Shown here: positions 19,593-29,942 of the stretch, piece after piece | How the letters are laid out: each line of letters starts with the position of its first letter | Position numbering within the stretch: the first letter of the stretch is position 1 | Assembly (NCBI GenBank): GCA_036172665.1 | Contig: CM069880.1 | Location: 5,768,501 to 5,832,500 of the forward strand | Source: Prosopocoilus inquinatus | Taxonomy: Eukaryota; Arthropoda; Insecta; Coleoptera; Lucanidae | Direction of reading: 5' to 3' | DNA length: 64,000 nucleotides | Translations under genes and position numbers: made by a program | The notes under the pieces: model-generated | Told to the model about the DNA's origin: nothing | Database searches by the model: none | The model's input: the letters and a program-made list of their open reading frames with translations, nothing else

Positions 19593-19879
19593 AACAAGAA
19601 CGATTTGCACAAAATTTTTCTAAAATCTTTCATTATGCTTTGACAGCAAGCATGGCCGCCTTGCATGGGGGACTCATTAGGAGCAAATCCCGCTTCAAAT
19701 TTGTCTATCCTACTGCAATGTTAGGTCAAAAAGCGATAGTAAGATGTCGCTATTTTATATGTTTATAAAGTGTTAATATAAAGTAAAAGAAGGAAGAGAT
19801 TTTTAGAAACTGTACATGGAAAGAGTTGTACCGTAGCATCATACTTTCATACTTACACGTTAGCCAGTCATCATTTATT

Positions 19880-20600
19880 CAGAACGAAGTGGATATTTTG
19901 GGAGTAACCGATAAAATTAAAATTGATACTTCAATTACTGGTTACACTTACCATTCGGGTCAATGTCTTTCGGTAACAACGGCAAAATCAGAATAACAGT
20001 ACCGGAAATTGATTAATTTCACCTTGCCATGTGAAAGCGATTTGTACATAGAGCTCGCTTAGCGAGCAATAATACCAAAAACAACCCGACAGCACAGTTG
20101 ATAAACAATCCCACAGCTCACATGTTTAGCGAGATCAGAAACCTTCTGAACGGAGTCCATGTGGATTCAATAAGAAACGTCGACATAACTTCAACACTGA
20201 AAGGGTATTTTTCATTCTCCCCAAACGAAACAGTGAAACTGGAAAATACAAGATGCTTTCGGAAAAGAACAAGCAACGTACTCGATAAGGGAAATTTCAC
20301 GGCAAGCGTTCCTTTAAAGACATTGTTGGGCTTTACCAAAGATTATAAAAAGATCATGATGAACATGAGACAGGAATTAGTATATATCAGAGTGAACGAC
20401 AACGTGGACGCAATTATCCAAACTCATCCGGCCGAAAAGGTCAAACTATCAATCGATAAAATAGTATGGAGAATGCCTGACGTTTCAGTACGCTTACGGG
20501 AACAGTTGGCACTAACGAGGCTAACCGACAGAGATACAAATTCCGTTACGAGATCACTCATGGACGCTTAGAACAGCTCCACAGTTAAAGGCGCCAAGAT
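19880..20600 (+). pseudogene. Major capsid N-terminal and middle region, second lineage
   Basis: Early blocks near 19890-20060 are broken by stops (VDILGVTDKIKI, LPCESDLYIE). From 20098 to 20571 one open frame of 157 residues holds ITSTLKGYFSF, FTASVPLKTLLGFTKDYKKI and MNMRQELVYIRVND. These align with ITSVLKGYVSF, IPLKILLGFCEDYNKI and VNVRQELVLIR of the capsid at 1400-1979, at roughly half identity. After 20571 the frame shifts again into the LRTAPQLKAPRY block. It is a distinct, older capsid lineage. Confidence 0.75.
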
Positions 20601-20609
20601 ATACAAGTG

Positions 20610-21800
20610 ATTCACAATAAGTGTCCGATCCGTTAACCACAGATAGTACTCGAGAAAACAAAGCAAATAACTGTAGACAAAGGAGGGTCAAACTTTTGAA
20701 CTTCTCGAGATAAAATAGATTGGATATTCGCATGTAAACTTGTTGGTGGTCGATGGAATAGCTGAATGCGTCACAACAGCAACGAACTCCCGAGAAAAAA
20801 AACACATAACACGATTATTTACCTTGAACTGAAACTGTAAAACGTTTTTGTTTACGATTCTCTAACGAAAGATTGCATAATGGGAACACTGAACTTGAAT
20901 TTTTTATGATGTAAGTAGGTATACAATAATAACTTTGTCAGTGCATTTCTGTTCGTGTTGGTGTTCGTGTCAATGTGAATTTACAGAAATTTAGTGAAAT
21001 TCGTGCATTTTAAGATTACGTGCCATGGCGGAATACAACAATGAGTAATTGTTCTTAATGATAACCGGAATCCTTTAGGATTTTCTTAATTGAATGTATG
21101 TATTACCACATCGTATTTTACGTATTTGCAATTACTTTATGTGTGAAATAATTAATCGAATTAAAGTAAAGAGAATCTTATGTTTAATCAAACATACAAA
21201 TGAAAAGCTCGGTTTTTGAACATTTCATTAATACGACTGAGGAACTTTAAATTGGGAATTTTGCTGGGGCAAGAAAAAATTAAACCAAAACAAATCACTG
21301 CCCGGTATACGTAATTCATTAGGCCTACATTCACACAAAATTTTCGAACGCTCTTGGCTCGTAATGTACTTAGCACTCAGACTCGCTCGTGCAAAGAAAA
21401 ATAAAAATCTTGCGCTCCAAGTACACAAGTCAAAACCTACATCCAGGAGTAACTGAAGTTTTAATAAATTAAATAATAAATTAAATTTGGCCGTATAAGC
21501 TATTCCTAAGACGCTTTGTATATGTCGGCTTATTCATCAATCATGTAACTAGGCGCAGACGCAGTGACACAGTTTCTGAAACGTAAGCAGTTAGTCAGCC
21601 CAATTTAAAAAAATACGTTACGCAACACATTCCAATAGTTATCAGCTCTATTCAAACAGTTTCCATTTGGGACTTAAAAGAGGTTGATTTTCGAAATATC
21701 TGATAGATTTGTTTTTTGCAATTTGGTACTTCCTCGATTTTAGTAAATCCGCCCCCAACGGGTCAGACAATTATTACGAATCACGCTCGTCGCTTTCAAA
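20610..21800. other. No gene seen
   Basis: AT-rich unique-looking DNA lies between two capsid fragments. It presumably replaced the middle of the capsid gene or was inserted there. Short open frames (such as 21188-21428 minus) show no family resemblance. Confidence 0.4.
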
Positions 21801-21809
21801 TCAAGAGAA

Positions 21810-22212
21810 ATGGCCGCTATGAATATGAGCACGTTCAAGGACATTAAGTTGAATTCCTTGACGGTATTTCTAAACGGTGAGAGGTATCCATACGATAAAT
21901 TAAACATAGATTTTCAAAATGATAAATACGTCAACGTCTAGGATATGTATTCAATAATTCAAGAACATTATTATCATTAGGGAAGCAACCAAACTTAGTT
22001 CACTCCGAAAGAATTGGCCATATGTCCGGTGGTTGGAATTAACTGTCTTTTTCAAAAAGACACTTTATATAAAAGCGCAGTAGAAATAAGAATTAAAAAA
22101 AGATGTGACGGCCGGTACTATCGCTTACTGTTTAATTCTGCAGGACAAGGCATTCTCTTATTCATCTCTCTCAAAAATCGCGCGTCAGTTGATATAATTG
22201 TTGACGGTTAAT
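21810..22212 (+). pseudogene. Major capsid C-terminal region, divergent lineage
   Basis: FLNGERYPYDKLNIDF (near 21870) is followed after two stops by FTPKELAICPVVGINC and KSAVEIRIKKRCDGRYYRLL, ending IIVDG at 22212. The YPYD block is the same as in the capsid copies at 415-771 and 16865, but the C-terminal third is of a different subtype. It stands just upstream of a DIQGF gene copy. Confidence 0.6.
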
Positions 22213-22264
22213 ATCATCTTTAACAGAGACGGTATAAGATAAAAGTAATTTAATTTCACAAGAA

Positions 22265-22698
22265 GTAACATCAGTCCAATCGACATCCAAGGTTTTAAAG
22301 TGGAAGATAATGTTTATACCAAAAGAGTTGGCTTCATAATGAAGACACACAAAGACATTTTATATTTCAACCATTGCATTAATTGGAATATAGGATTCGT
22401 TCCCTTATCAAAATTAGACGCAATCATCACTTTTTTGTGTTGTACAGCTAAAGTAGTTTACGTGAAAGGAATAGAGCACACACGATTTTTAAATGGAATG
22501 TATGGAATGTTAACGAGAAATAAGTATGTAATACCCGTAATGGACTTAAAAGAAATTTACGGAAACGTACAAAAACTACAAAAATCGGAACCGAGGTGTC
22601 CGTTTCATGTACAAAGAAACTGCATATGTGGCTTAACCAATGTCTACGCTTTATATGGATACGTGGGCTGCTGGAAAAGTTTCTGGAAACGGTATTAA
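22265..22698 (+). pseudogene. DIQGF family protein, second copy, cut by mariner
   Basis: The frame reads PIDIQGFKVEDNVYTKRVGF from about 22270, then VYVKGIEHTRFLNGMYG, VIPVMDLKEIYG, CPFHVQRNCICGLTNVYALY, and ends in mariner terminal sequence at about 22685-22698. This copy keeps one open frame for at least 140 residues and therefore shows the family better than the broken copy at 6873. Conserved features: DIQGF near the N-terminus, a KGxE block, a CPFH...CxCG metal-like cluster. Confidence 0.6.
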
Positions 22699-23870
22699 AA
22701 AACGCATATGAAATTTGGTAAACGGTATCATTGTTTTTCGAAGTATTCGCCTTTGACGTCAATACAGTTTATATGGACAATGGGTCACTAATTCAACATT
22801 TTTGTTGGACAAAACATCAACTGACGGGCTGAATGAGATCTGGCGTTGTCATGATGGAGAATAATTCGTCGATTTCGATTGTTTCTTCTTATTTGATCGC
22901 TGACTTCCGGCAAACAAATTGTAGTATACCAATCAGCATTCACGGTTTTTCGATCCTCTAAAGCCATGGTTGCTACATGTCCAGTTAAACCAAATAAACA
23001 AGCAATCATTTGCTTCGCAGCACTGCGTGAACAGACAACTTTTGTTGCTTTTGGTTCATTTTGAAATACCCAAACGGTAGATTGTTGTTTACTTTCTGGC
23101 TCGTACGAATAGATCCACGTTTCGTCACCAGTAACGATGTTATAAACTAAATTTGAACGACCTCCATTGAATTTCTTGAGCATTTCTCCGCACCATTTGA
23201 CACGACCCTGCTTTTGCGCTTCTGTTAAATTGTGTGGGATCCAACGACTGCAAAGCTTTCGTACGTTCAAATGATCATGCAAAATCTGGTGTGTTGCTTT
23301 CATGTCAATGCGTAAGGATGCTTGAATCTCACGGTATATCACATGTTGATCTCGCTCAAGCATTTCACGCACAACATCTACATTAGTGGCAACAACAGAT
23401 GTTGATGGACGACCTTCATGAAATTCGTCACTGAGAGAGGTACGTCCACGCTGGAATTCGGCAAGCCAATTATAAACACTGCTCTTTGATGGTGCTTCAT
23501 CTCATTCAAATGAAGCCGTTCGAGGTATTGTTTCGGCGTTAGACCACATTTGAAATCGTAAAAAATCATGGCACGAAAATTTTCACGCGAGATTTCCATG
23601 TTTAAATGCTGTACAAACAAAACTAGGTCACTTGGATAGGAACTGTCAATAGAATTATAGGCGAAAAATGTCAAATTTTTCAAATATGACAGTTGGTAAA
23701 CGCTAACAATTCTAGACCTACTAGATTCCAGAAAATTTTCCAGCAGCCCACGTATGTTCGAACAAAGTATAAGAACGCATTTTTTATTAAAGGCATTTGC
23801 GATATAATATGAGGGAGCTGCGTTTCTGTAATTATTGTAAGTGAAGTTCAACTTTGCGATGGATTTACTG
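22685..23870 (-). mobile_element. Mariner-family DNA transposon, defective
   Basis: Transposase pieces are read on the minus strand. N-terminal helix-turn-helix sequence lies in 23600-23378 (SRENFRAMIFYDFKCGLTPK). 23372-22788 includes GDETWIYSYEPESKQQS (first Asp) and HHDNARSHSARQ (second Asp). The frame is broken at about 23375 and 23500. Downstream, sequence jumps from the region of the expected third Asp straight to the final KGEYFEK-like tail near 22745, so the third catalytic residue is deleted. It sits within the DIQGF gene. Confidence 0.8.
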
Positions 23871-23879
23871 TGTCGCCTC

Positions 23880-24790
23880 TTTTACAAGTAAATTATAAAG
23901 CACACTGCAGATAAAACGAGCGAAGTAATTGATAAATACGAAAGAGATTGTTCGTTTAGCGGTATAGAAGATAAGAACTTGATCCATTTTCCAAAATCAT
24001 ACTTGTCTCAAAGAGTCAGAGTCATCGATTTGGAGTTTGTATGGTCAATACTGCCAGGTAGTTATAAAAAAGACAAATGATGGCGGGAGCCGCCCCGACA
24101 CTTACAAAAACTAACGTAAATGCGTCTGCTTTAACAATCGCACTACCACCCAAGTTACAGCAAAAGATCGTTTTTGCCTAGGAAAAAGAATTTGAAAAAG
24201 GGGTGTCAACAAACAATCGAAAAGAGAGCCAGTCGGCAAACTATTTATTCGTCTATTTATTCACCACAGAATCGAATACTTGTTAACTCAGCAACGATAT
24301 TTACACTAGACTTCGGACTAAAAATTCAGAAATTATTCCTGAACAGACAATTGCGACTTCTATGCTACAGAGGGAATATTTTTCAAATACCACATTATTA
24401 ATTATTCTTGATTACTTTCCGTAACGTCATTAATGTTTGCAGTGCAAACAAAACTTCAAGATGTGGTGGTCGTTAGTTTTAGAGTTTCAATTTTTAATTT
24501 TTAATTTTTAGTATTTTAGTTTTTAGATTTTAAGCCAAACATACAGGCTCTCCCATGTTAAGTGGCCTTTTAAAAGTTCCCGGGGAAGGAAACATACAAA
24601 TATTCTGAAAATTAACACACTGCCCTAGAAGGAAATTATCTTTAATAAAAAGCTAATGGCGACTTGCGGCATAACTGGAAGCGATATAAAAGTGAAAATA
24701 GTCTGAAAGATCGCTTCCTCCTAGGACAGTGTATTAATTTTCCGAATGTTTGTATGATGGTTTCCCTGAAAACTTTTAATATGTCACTCA
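23880..24790. other. Probable decayed Polinton DNA, no assignable gene
   Basis: Short plus-strand runs such as AGAAPTLTKTNVNAS (near 24085) suggest former coding sequence, but nothing is long enough to name. Near 24480-24535 there are tandem TTTTTAATTTT runs. At 24590-24750 the phrase CTGAAAATTAACACACTGCCCT and its inverted counterpart bracket a small palindrome. Confidence 0.35.
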
Positions 24791-24799
24791 ACTTGGAAT

Positions 24800-25376
24800 A
24801 CCCTGAATATTTTTCTACTCAGTAAAATATATATGTCTTCAGTGCATAGTTTTGACGTTGAATTATTTCCACACTTCTTCATTAAATCATACAGTCTGCC
24901 TTTTAGTACCCATAATACGTATGACAGGATCAAGAAACGTTTCAAAACATAATCCCGCGCTAACCCATTTCGTGTGACTTTTATTTAAGAAATACACACT
25001 TTGAGTTAATAATGATAGCTGCTCGATCTCCACCTTTTCCCTCGCATCGGATATTTCTGCGTTCTCACTTATTGCACGGTGACGAAAATCTTCATGCGTG
25101 AAAAAAGGTTGTGAAAATATATCAAATAATTGATTTTGAGTTGAAGTCTCTGCGAATCTTCTTCCTTCTAAATTTTTACATTTTGGGTCTCATCCTGTTT
25201 CTTTACTTCTGGAATTTAGAAGTTTCCGGATTTTGTATTGGGTACTGCAACACAATCATCATTTATAGGTCTTCTTCTCTGAGCGAAAAACATTTCTGTT
25301 TGTCTAGCGGTCACTATTATATAAATAAAAGAAATTAAAAAAAATATTCACAGTACCAAAATATACTTTTTTTACT
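24800..25376 (-). pseudogene. Relic of the split-start Polinton gene
   Basis: The minus strand repeats the layout of the gene at 51247-52166. Exon 1 ends with A at 25376; the intron 25375-25314 (GTAAAA...ATAATAG, 62 bp) is followed by TG at 25313-25312, so the ATG is formed by splicing. The reading then gives TARQTEMFFAQRRRP. Further on, FDIFSQPFFTHEDFRH, LSLLTQSVYFLNKSHTKWV and VIRIMGTKRQT match the intact copy closely. Stops and frame changes are present from about 25210. The rest of the gene is lost beyond about 24800. Confidence 0.78.
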
Positions 25377-25466
25377 CCTACACGACACTAACGAACCATT
25401 GCTTTTACAAATATTTCCCTCAACTTAGCACCGAACTGCTTCTTTAGTTGCAAGCTTCACGTTTGT

Positions 25467-25501
25467 ACAACTGAATTTATCCGTAAATCCGGTCTTATAT
25501 A
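25467..25501 (-). promoter_or_regulatory. TATA plus initiator core promoter of the relic gene
   Basis: On the minus strand TATATAAG (25501-25494) is followed at about 27 bp by TTCAGTTGT (25475-25467), an arthropod initiator (TCAGT). The same pair at the same spacing occurs at 51158-51193 upstream of the intact copy, while the sequence between them has diverged. Confidence 0.65.
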
Positions 25502-25529
25502 GCGACAGTTCAATTAAAAATAGTACTAA

Positions 25530-25860
25530 TTTACTTGGACCTCCTCAGACCATTGTAAGACTAAGGTTATGAACAAACCAATTCTAGAACCTCCTCGGAC
25601 CTTAAAGGAAATAGGTCGATTCTAGAACCTCCTTAATGAGGAGAAACGATTGGAAAAGTTCTAGGTCAAGGTCGAAGGAGGTTCCAAATCAAATTCATCA
25701 ACCTTGAAAGGGATAAGCAGATTCTGGAACCTCCAAGTTCTACGACAAGGACGAAGGAGGTTCCAAATGAAGTTCATCAACCTTGAAAAGGAACCTCTTC
25801 CGACCCAGAATTTTTCCCAGTCGTTTCTCCTCAACAAGGAGATTCCAGAATAAGCATATT
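25530..25860. repeat. GGAGGTTCCAGAATCG-type repeat cluster
   Basis: The motif GAACCTCCT / AGGAGGTTC occurs about eight times in both orientations, often with TTCTAGAACC or CAAGGTC nearby. The same motif clusters upstream of the intact gene (50680-51130). It is therefore part of the Polinton left terminal region, upstream of the promoter at 25467-25501. Confidence 0.6.
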
Positions 25861-25959
25861 CCCTCCACTAACTTTCGGCTAATTTGTGTGTGTAAAAAAT
25901 ATGTTAGACTGGTGTGTATGTTATAAAATAAGTCTTGTAATTGGCGTATGTTGTTTATA

Positions 25960-26726
25960 CACCGTGATTCAGAAATGTCTCCCGATATTTTCACACTCAG
26001 AAAACAAAATGCATTGGATCAACAAAACTGTTGCAATTGACTATATTTAATCAAAAATATTTGTTAAATTTGGTTTTCTTGGTTGGCCCAATGCATATTT
26101 GTTCTTGGATCAACCACAAAAGCCAAATTAAACAACTATTTTTGATTAAATACATTCAGTAGCAACAGTTTTGTTGATCCAATGTATTTTGTTTTCTGAG
26201 TGCAAGGTGAATAGAACATCGAAAAATAAAGTCGCCTTTTTACATATTTTTTTTTTCGAAAAGTGAAAAACAAGAAATTGGTAAATTTTAGGGTATTAAC
26301 ATTACGTATAGGTGCATACGAACTTTCAAACCTCAATTACTCCAAAACGGTTAAGTTTATCGAAATGCAATAAGAGAACCTTTTTGTGCCAAATAATCTA
26401 AAGAATATTTCTTTCACAAATTTTTGACAAAATATGTAAAAAATAAAAAGTTAGGGATAAAATACTGAAAGCTGCCCCTACAAAACTACCTTTTAGAAAT
26501 ATGTTGTTAATGTGCAGTTAGGTGCCTTATATCTGTGTTTAAAATATTAGTTTGATAAGTTAGGATCCAAAAGATATTGTAAAAAAACAAAATTTTTCAC
26601 CCCTCTTTCATAGGTTATAACTCCCATATTTTTCAGTTTTGGAAAAATATGATATGAAAAGGTGACCTTATTTATTGATGCTCTATTCATCCTGAAAATA
26701 TCGGGAGACATTTCTGAATCACGGTG
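25960..26726. mobile_element. TA-flanked non-autonomous DNA transposon
   Basis: Termini CACCGTGATTCAGAAATGTC (25960) and its inverted counterpart (ending 26726) are about 33-bp inverted repeats flanked by TA on both sides, as in Tc1/mariner-type MITEs. A partial copy of the same family lies at about 49570-49790. A second MITE (25994-26202) is nested inside, near the left end. Confidence 0.75.
25994..26202. mobile_element. Foldback MITE nested in the previous element
   Basis: The inverted repeats CACTCAGAAAACAAAAT...ATTTTGTTTTCTGAGTG extend for about 41 bp and enclose AT-rich DNA. Comparison with the related copy at about 49600 (GATATTTTCAGGGTGAATAG, no insert) defines the insertion point and a 2-bp CA duplication. 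Confidence 0.75.
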
Positions 26727-27312
26727 TATAATTGTTAAAACGTTATAAAGAAAAATAAACTGCTTTCCATCAGGTAATGAGCCCAGCATATAAGAATTCG
26801 ATCCGTAGAAATTATAAGTAACACTATTCGAAAGTTTAATTTTTTTGAGATTCGGTGACGGACGAGAAGTATGACGCAGGAAAATGTCAAAATGAACATC
26901 CCCCTTCTAAACGGCGGAAATTATGTTTTCTGGAAAACGAAATTGCGAGCAGTGTTGATTCGTGATGATTTGTGAAACGTCGTAAGTAAGCCAAAGCCGA
27001 AAATGGTAAATAGGCAAAAACGAAGCAATAAAGCTTTGACGTACATCACGCTGAGCATTGAAGAAAATAAACTAATTAAGTTTTGTACATCTCGACGATG
27101 CAGGTGAAATATAGGAAGCACTGATAAAGAAATATGAACGTTCTACATTTGGTAGTCGTTTGTATTTGTGCGGGAATCTGTACGGCATTCATTATCACAG
27201 TGGGTCAATGAGTGATCACATTGATGCGATCAAGGAAGTAATCAGTTTACTTCGTGGGTCAGCAAAGTCACTTGAAGATGAGGAGGTTGTTGCGGTAATA
27301 CCTACTCGTAAG

Positions 27313-28142
27313 CATAGGCGCCGCTTCGTCGGGTGCAGGGGCCTTGTGCACCCGACAAATGATTTTGTTGGTAGTGTCTTTTTATTTAATGAATTCAAAG
27401 GGGTCACGCAGTTCTTTAAAGAAAATTCATAATTAACAGGATTACCAGAAATTTACAAATTGTTTAAAATATTGCTAGTTTTTCCTGGTTCGTCGTCCAA
27501 AGCAGGAATACAGCATACTTGCGTTTTCTACTGACGTGCACTACGTGCGTGCGTACTCACTGTATCTCCATCTTCTAACCTCATGTAATAAAATGAGTTA
27601 GAGATATTCTTAGTGCACACTCAGTGCATATAGTGTACGTCAGTAGAAAACGCCATTAGTGTATTATTTGTTTACAAATCAAAAACCCACCACCTGTTGC
27701 ATTATGTTGGTATAAAACACAGTCACCTGTAAAATTTTTTCAAAATACTAAGCAGGGATGAGGAAAAACTTTTCTTTCCTCCTCCCTGACACTAAGTTGG
27801 TAAGACAATTTTAATACTTATCTTATTATCTTATTCACATTTATGTGCGTCTTAAGAATCCTTTTCAATGACACGCAAATGGAAAAAACCTGTTCACTGT
27901 TAAAATGAAAGATGCCCTTAATTAAATTATCGTAATTATTAAAAATTCAGAACTCATAACCTTGTCATTTATTTCATATACTTGTCACTTTATTATCAAT
28001 TTCTTAACTATTGTTATAGTTGTATTTTTCATAAGGCAGTGGTCTTTTAATTTATGAATAAGTTATATTATACACATTATAAACTGAACTAAATACCGAC
28101 AAAAATTGCACCCGACAATATTTGCAAAATCCGGCGCCTATG
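27313..28142. mobile_element. Non-autonomous hAT-like element with 8-bp target duplication
   Basis: The ends CATAGGCGCCG and CGGCGCCTATG are perfect 11-bp inverted repeats. The flanks CTCGTAAG (27305-27312) and CCCGTAAG (28143-28150) match at 7 of 8 positions. No transposase is seen. Inside lies a 133-bp palindromic element (27521-27653). Confidence 0.75.
27521..27653. mobile_element. Palindromic MITE, copy 1
   Basis: GCGTTTTCTACTGACGTGCA at the left and TACGTCAGTAGAAAACGC at the right form near-perfect inverted ends. The centre ATCTTCTAACCTCATGTAAT recurs in copy 2 (47986-48114) and, weakly, in a palindrome at 44731-44848. Confidence 0.7.
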
Positions 28143-29207
28143 CCCGTAAGTTTGCCGGAATCTTATGCTAGACTAGTGACAGCGTTTGAAAGTCGAGATG
28201 AAGCTGATTTAACAGTAGAATATGTAATAGGGAAAATGATGGATGAATATCAAAGAAGAACAGCAAGGTCATTTAAAGGCAAATTGTTTCTCATTTAAAA
28301 GACCGCTTCAAAAAGCGTGGGGTACAGAACTAGTTAAATCCTCTGTGACAGTAAAAGACAATACTGCTAGTGATCAAGTGGCATTTAAAGTGTGTAGCGA
28401 AGCACACAATACAAATATTGGAGGATGGTGTACAGACTTTGGCGCGTCAAACCATATTACAAATTCCAGATCATTTTTCTCAGTATTGCACAATACGGAT
28501 ACTTCAGTGTTTCTTGTGGATACTTTGTCTTCCGTATTGAATCTTCAGTATTGAATATACTATATCGAATGACAAATTACTATTTAAATAAGCGAAAATT
28601 TGTAATTAAATTGACAAGCTATGATTTCAATGTTTTTTTTTTTTTTTCTAAAAGTTTGTAGCACTAACAGCTGTTCAATTATTTCATTAGATAAATATGA
28701 AATTGTGACTCTTTGTATTTTCAATTTTTTAAAATGTTGAAACTACAACACAAAATTTTTATTATTAAAAGCTATTTAGAAAAATTGCCAACTTCAATCT
28801 AAAAAATAACGCTTAAATGAGCCAAACTCACCAAATCCCCCTAAATATGTGTTCTTTCCATATTACCTATTTTTTTCGGAATGAAGCCATTCAGAAATAT
28901 TGACTCTAGCATTGTTTAACTCTGAATTAATAAAAAAAATTATATGCTTGTCAAATGTACCTATGTTAAAAACGCAATTTTTTAGATAGTGATTCCGTTT
29001 GTATTTTTTGAGGTAACACTTAATGCTCACCCGCACAGGACTGAAATTTTCTGAATCAAGTCGATGACATTGAGTTTCGTGAAGGATTTTTCCAAGAAGG
29101 GTCCACAAATCACATCAATGCTGAAACACTGAATACGTTACGTGAATATTATATACCATCGAATTGTCAGTCGAAACACGAACAATAACTAACCCCCACA
29201 AATCTGT

Positions 29208-29324
29208 GACCTGACTCCATTAGATTTATTTCTGAGGCCTCATCTAGAAAATAAGATATCTAGAAATTCTGTACCGAATCTTGAAAATTTACGTGATAGA
29301 ATCATCACAAAATTCGAAGTTTGA
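29208..29324 (+). pseudogene. Fragment of a Tc1/IS630-type transposase C-terminus
   Basis: A 38-codon frame reads DLTPLDLFLRPHLENK and PNLENLRDRIITKFE, which resembles the D-L-x-P-x-D-F-F-L block and following helix of Tc1-like transposases. Faint continuation is seen to about 29410. Too short to classify further. Confidence 0.5.
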
Positions 29325-29942
29325 ATAGAAACGTCAAAAATGACTGGCTGAACTAAATGCGAACATGCGTGTTCGGTTGCATCACCAACTCTAATTCGTT
29401 TTTCAATTGATCGCTTATTATTAAGGATAAGATTGGAATAAGTACACGCCATCGTTTCAGTAGCGCCGTAAAAATGCATCGAACCGGCATATTGTGTAAA
29501 TGGGACGGTGAAAATAATTTACGGCGTTCGTACTTCATGATGCAATGTGGCGGTATATTCCGGAGGTCGAGGTACAACTGGTGAACTAATTACTGTAATT
29601 TTTATAACGGCAATATTGCTCTGTTTTTTATTATACTGAGTAACACCATTGCTGTAGCGGCGTTAATTTTCCCCGCAGCCCTCGCGTTTGTTTACACGCT
29701 ACGATCTAATATCTTATATTGTCCACTTCATTGGAATTTGAACCACCCAAAATATATTTCCCTAACCTATACTTATTATATAGTATAAACAAGTTATCTG
29801 TCCGCTTACAAAACATATCGAAGAAACTTCTTACATTTAGTTTAGTTTCACATTCCTACTCTGTTAAACTTGTATTTTCATAAAGTTCTTGCTCCTGAGA
29901 ATTGCAAAAAGGATATGAAACAAATAAGACACTTTAGAAACG

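Larger units (their letters stand above)
17940..19763. mobile_element. Retrozyme array: 312-bp hammerhead monomers, inverted plus forward
   Basis: The array is flanked by the perfect 12-bp duplication TATAAAGTGTTA (17928-17939 and 19764-19775). About 1.5 monomers in inverted orientation (17940-18400) are followed by about 4.3 in forward orientation (18403-19763). The forward period is exactly 312 bp: the phrase ATGGGGGACTC starts at 18417, 18729, 19041, 19353 and 19665. The ends are identical in type to the other insertions (GAAAAATTTTGTGC and TATATGTT). Monomers differ by only a few substitutions. The frames of 96 residues seen in each unit are by-products of the repeat. Confidence 0.9.
26871..28554 (+). 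pseudogene. Ty1/copia retrotransposon gag-protease fragment
   Basis: From ATG 26871 the frame reads IPLLNGGNYVFWKTKLRAVL (copia gag N-terminus) and stops after IRDDL. Later blocks, in shifting frames, are FGSRLYLCGNLYG near 27150, LPESYARLVTAFESRDEADL near 28155, a zinc-knuckle remnant GHLKANC at about 28270, and a protease-like DFGASNHI near 28440. Integrase and reverse transcriptase are absent. A hAT-like insertion (27313-28142) splits the gag. Remains of a retroelement, not a working gene. Confidence 0.75.

Noticed and set aside
18729..19643. Repeated 96-residue open frames starting MGDSLGANPASICL
   Set aside because: They repeat with the 312-bp unit, overlap the ribozyme in structure-bearing positions, have no codon-type conservation and no promoter context. 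They are by-products of the retrozyme monomer.
17940..19763. CRISPR-like or simple satellite interpretation of the array
   Set aside because: Units are 312 bp without short spaced repeats, the array has target duplications at both sides, and it includes inverted monomers. It is a mobile element, not CRISPR, and not just a local satellite.
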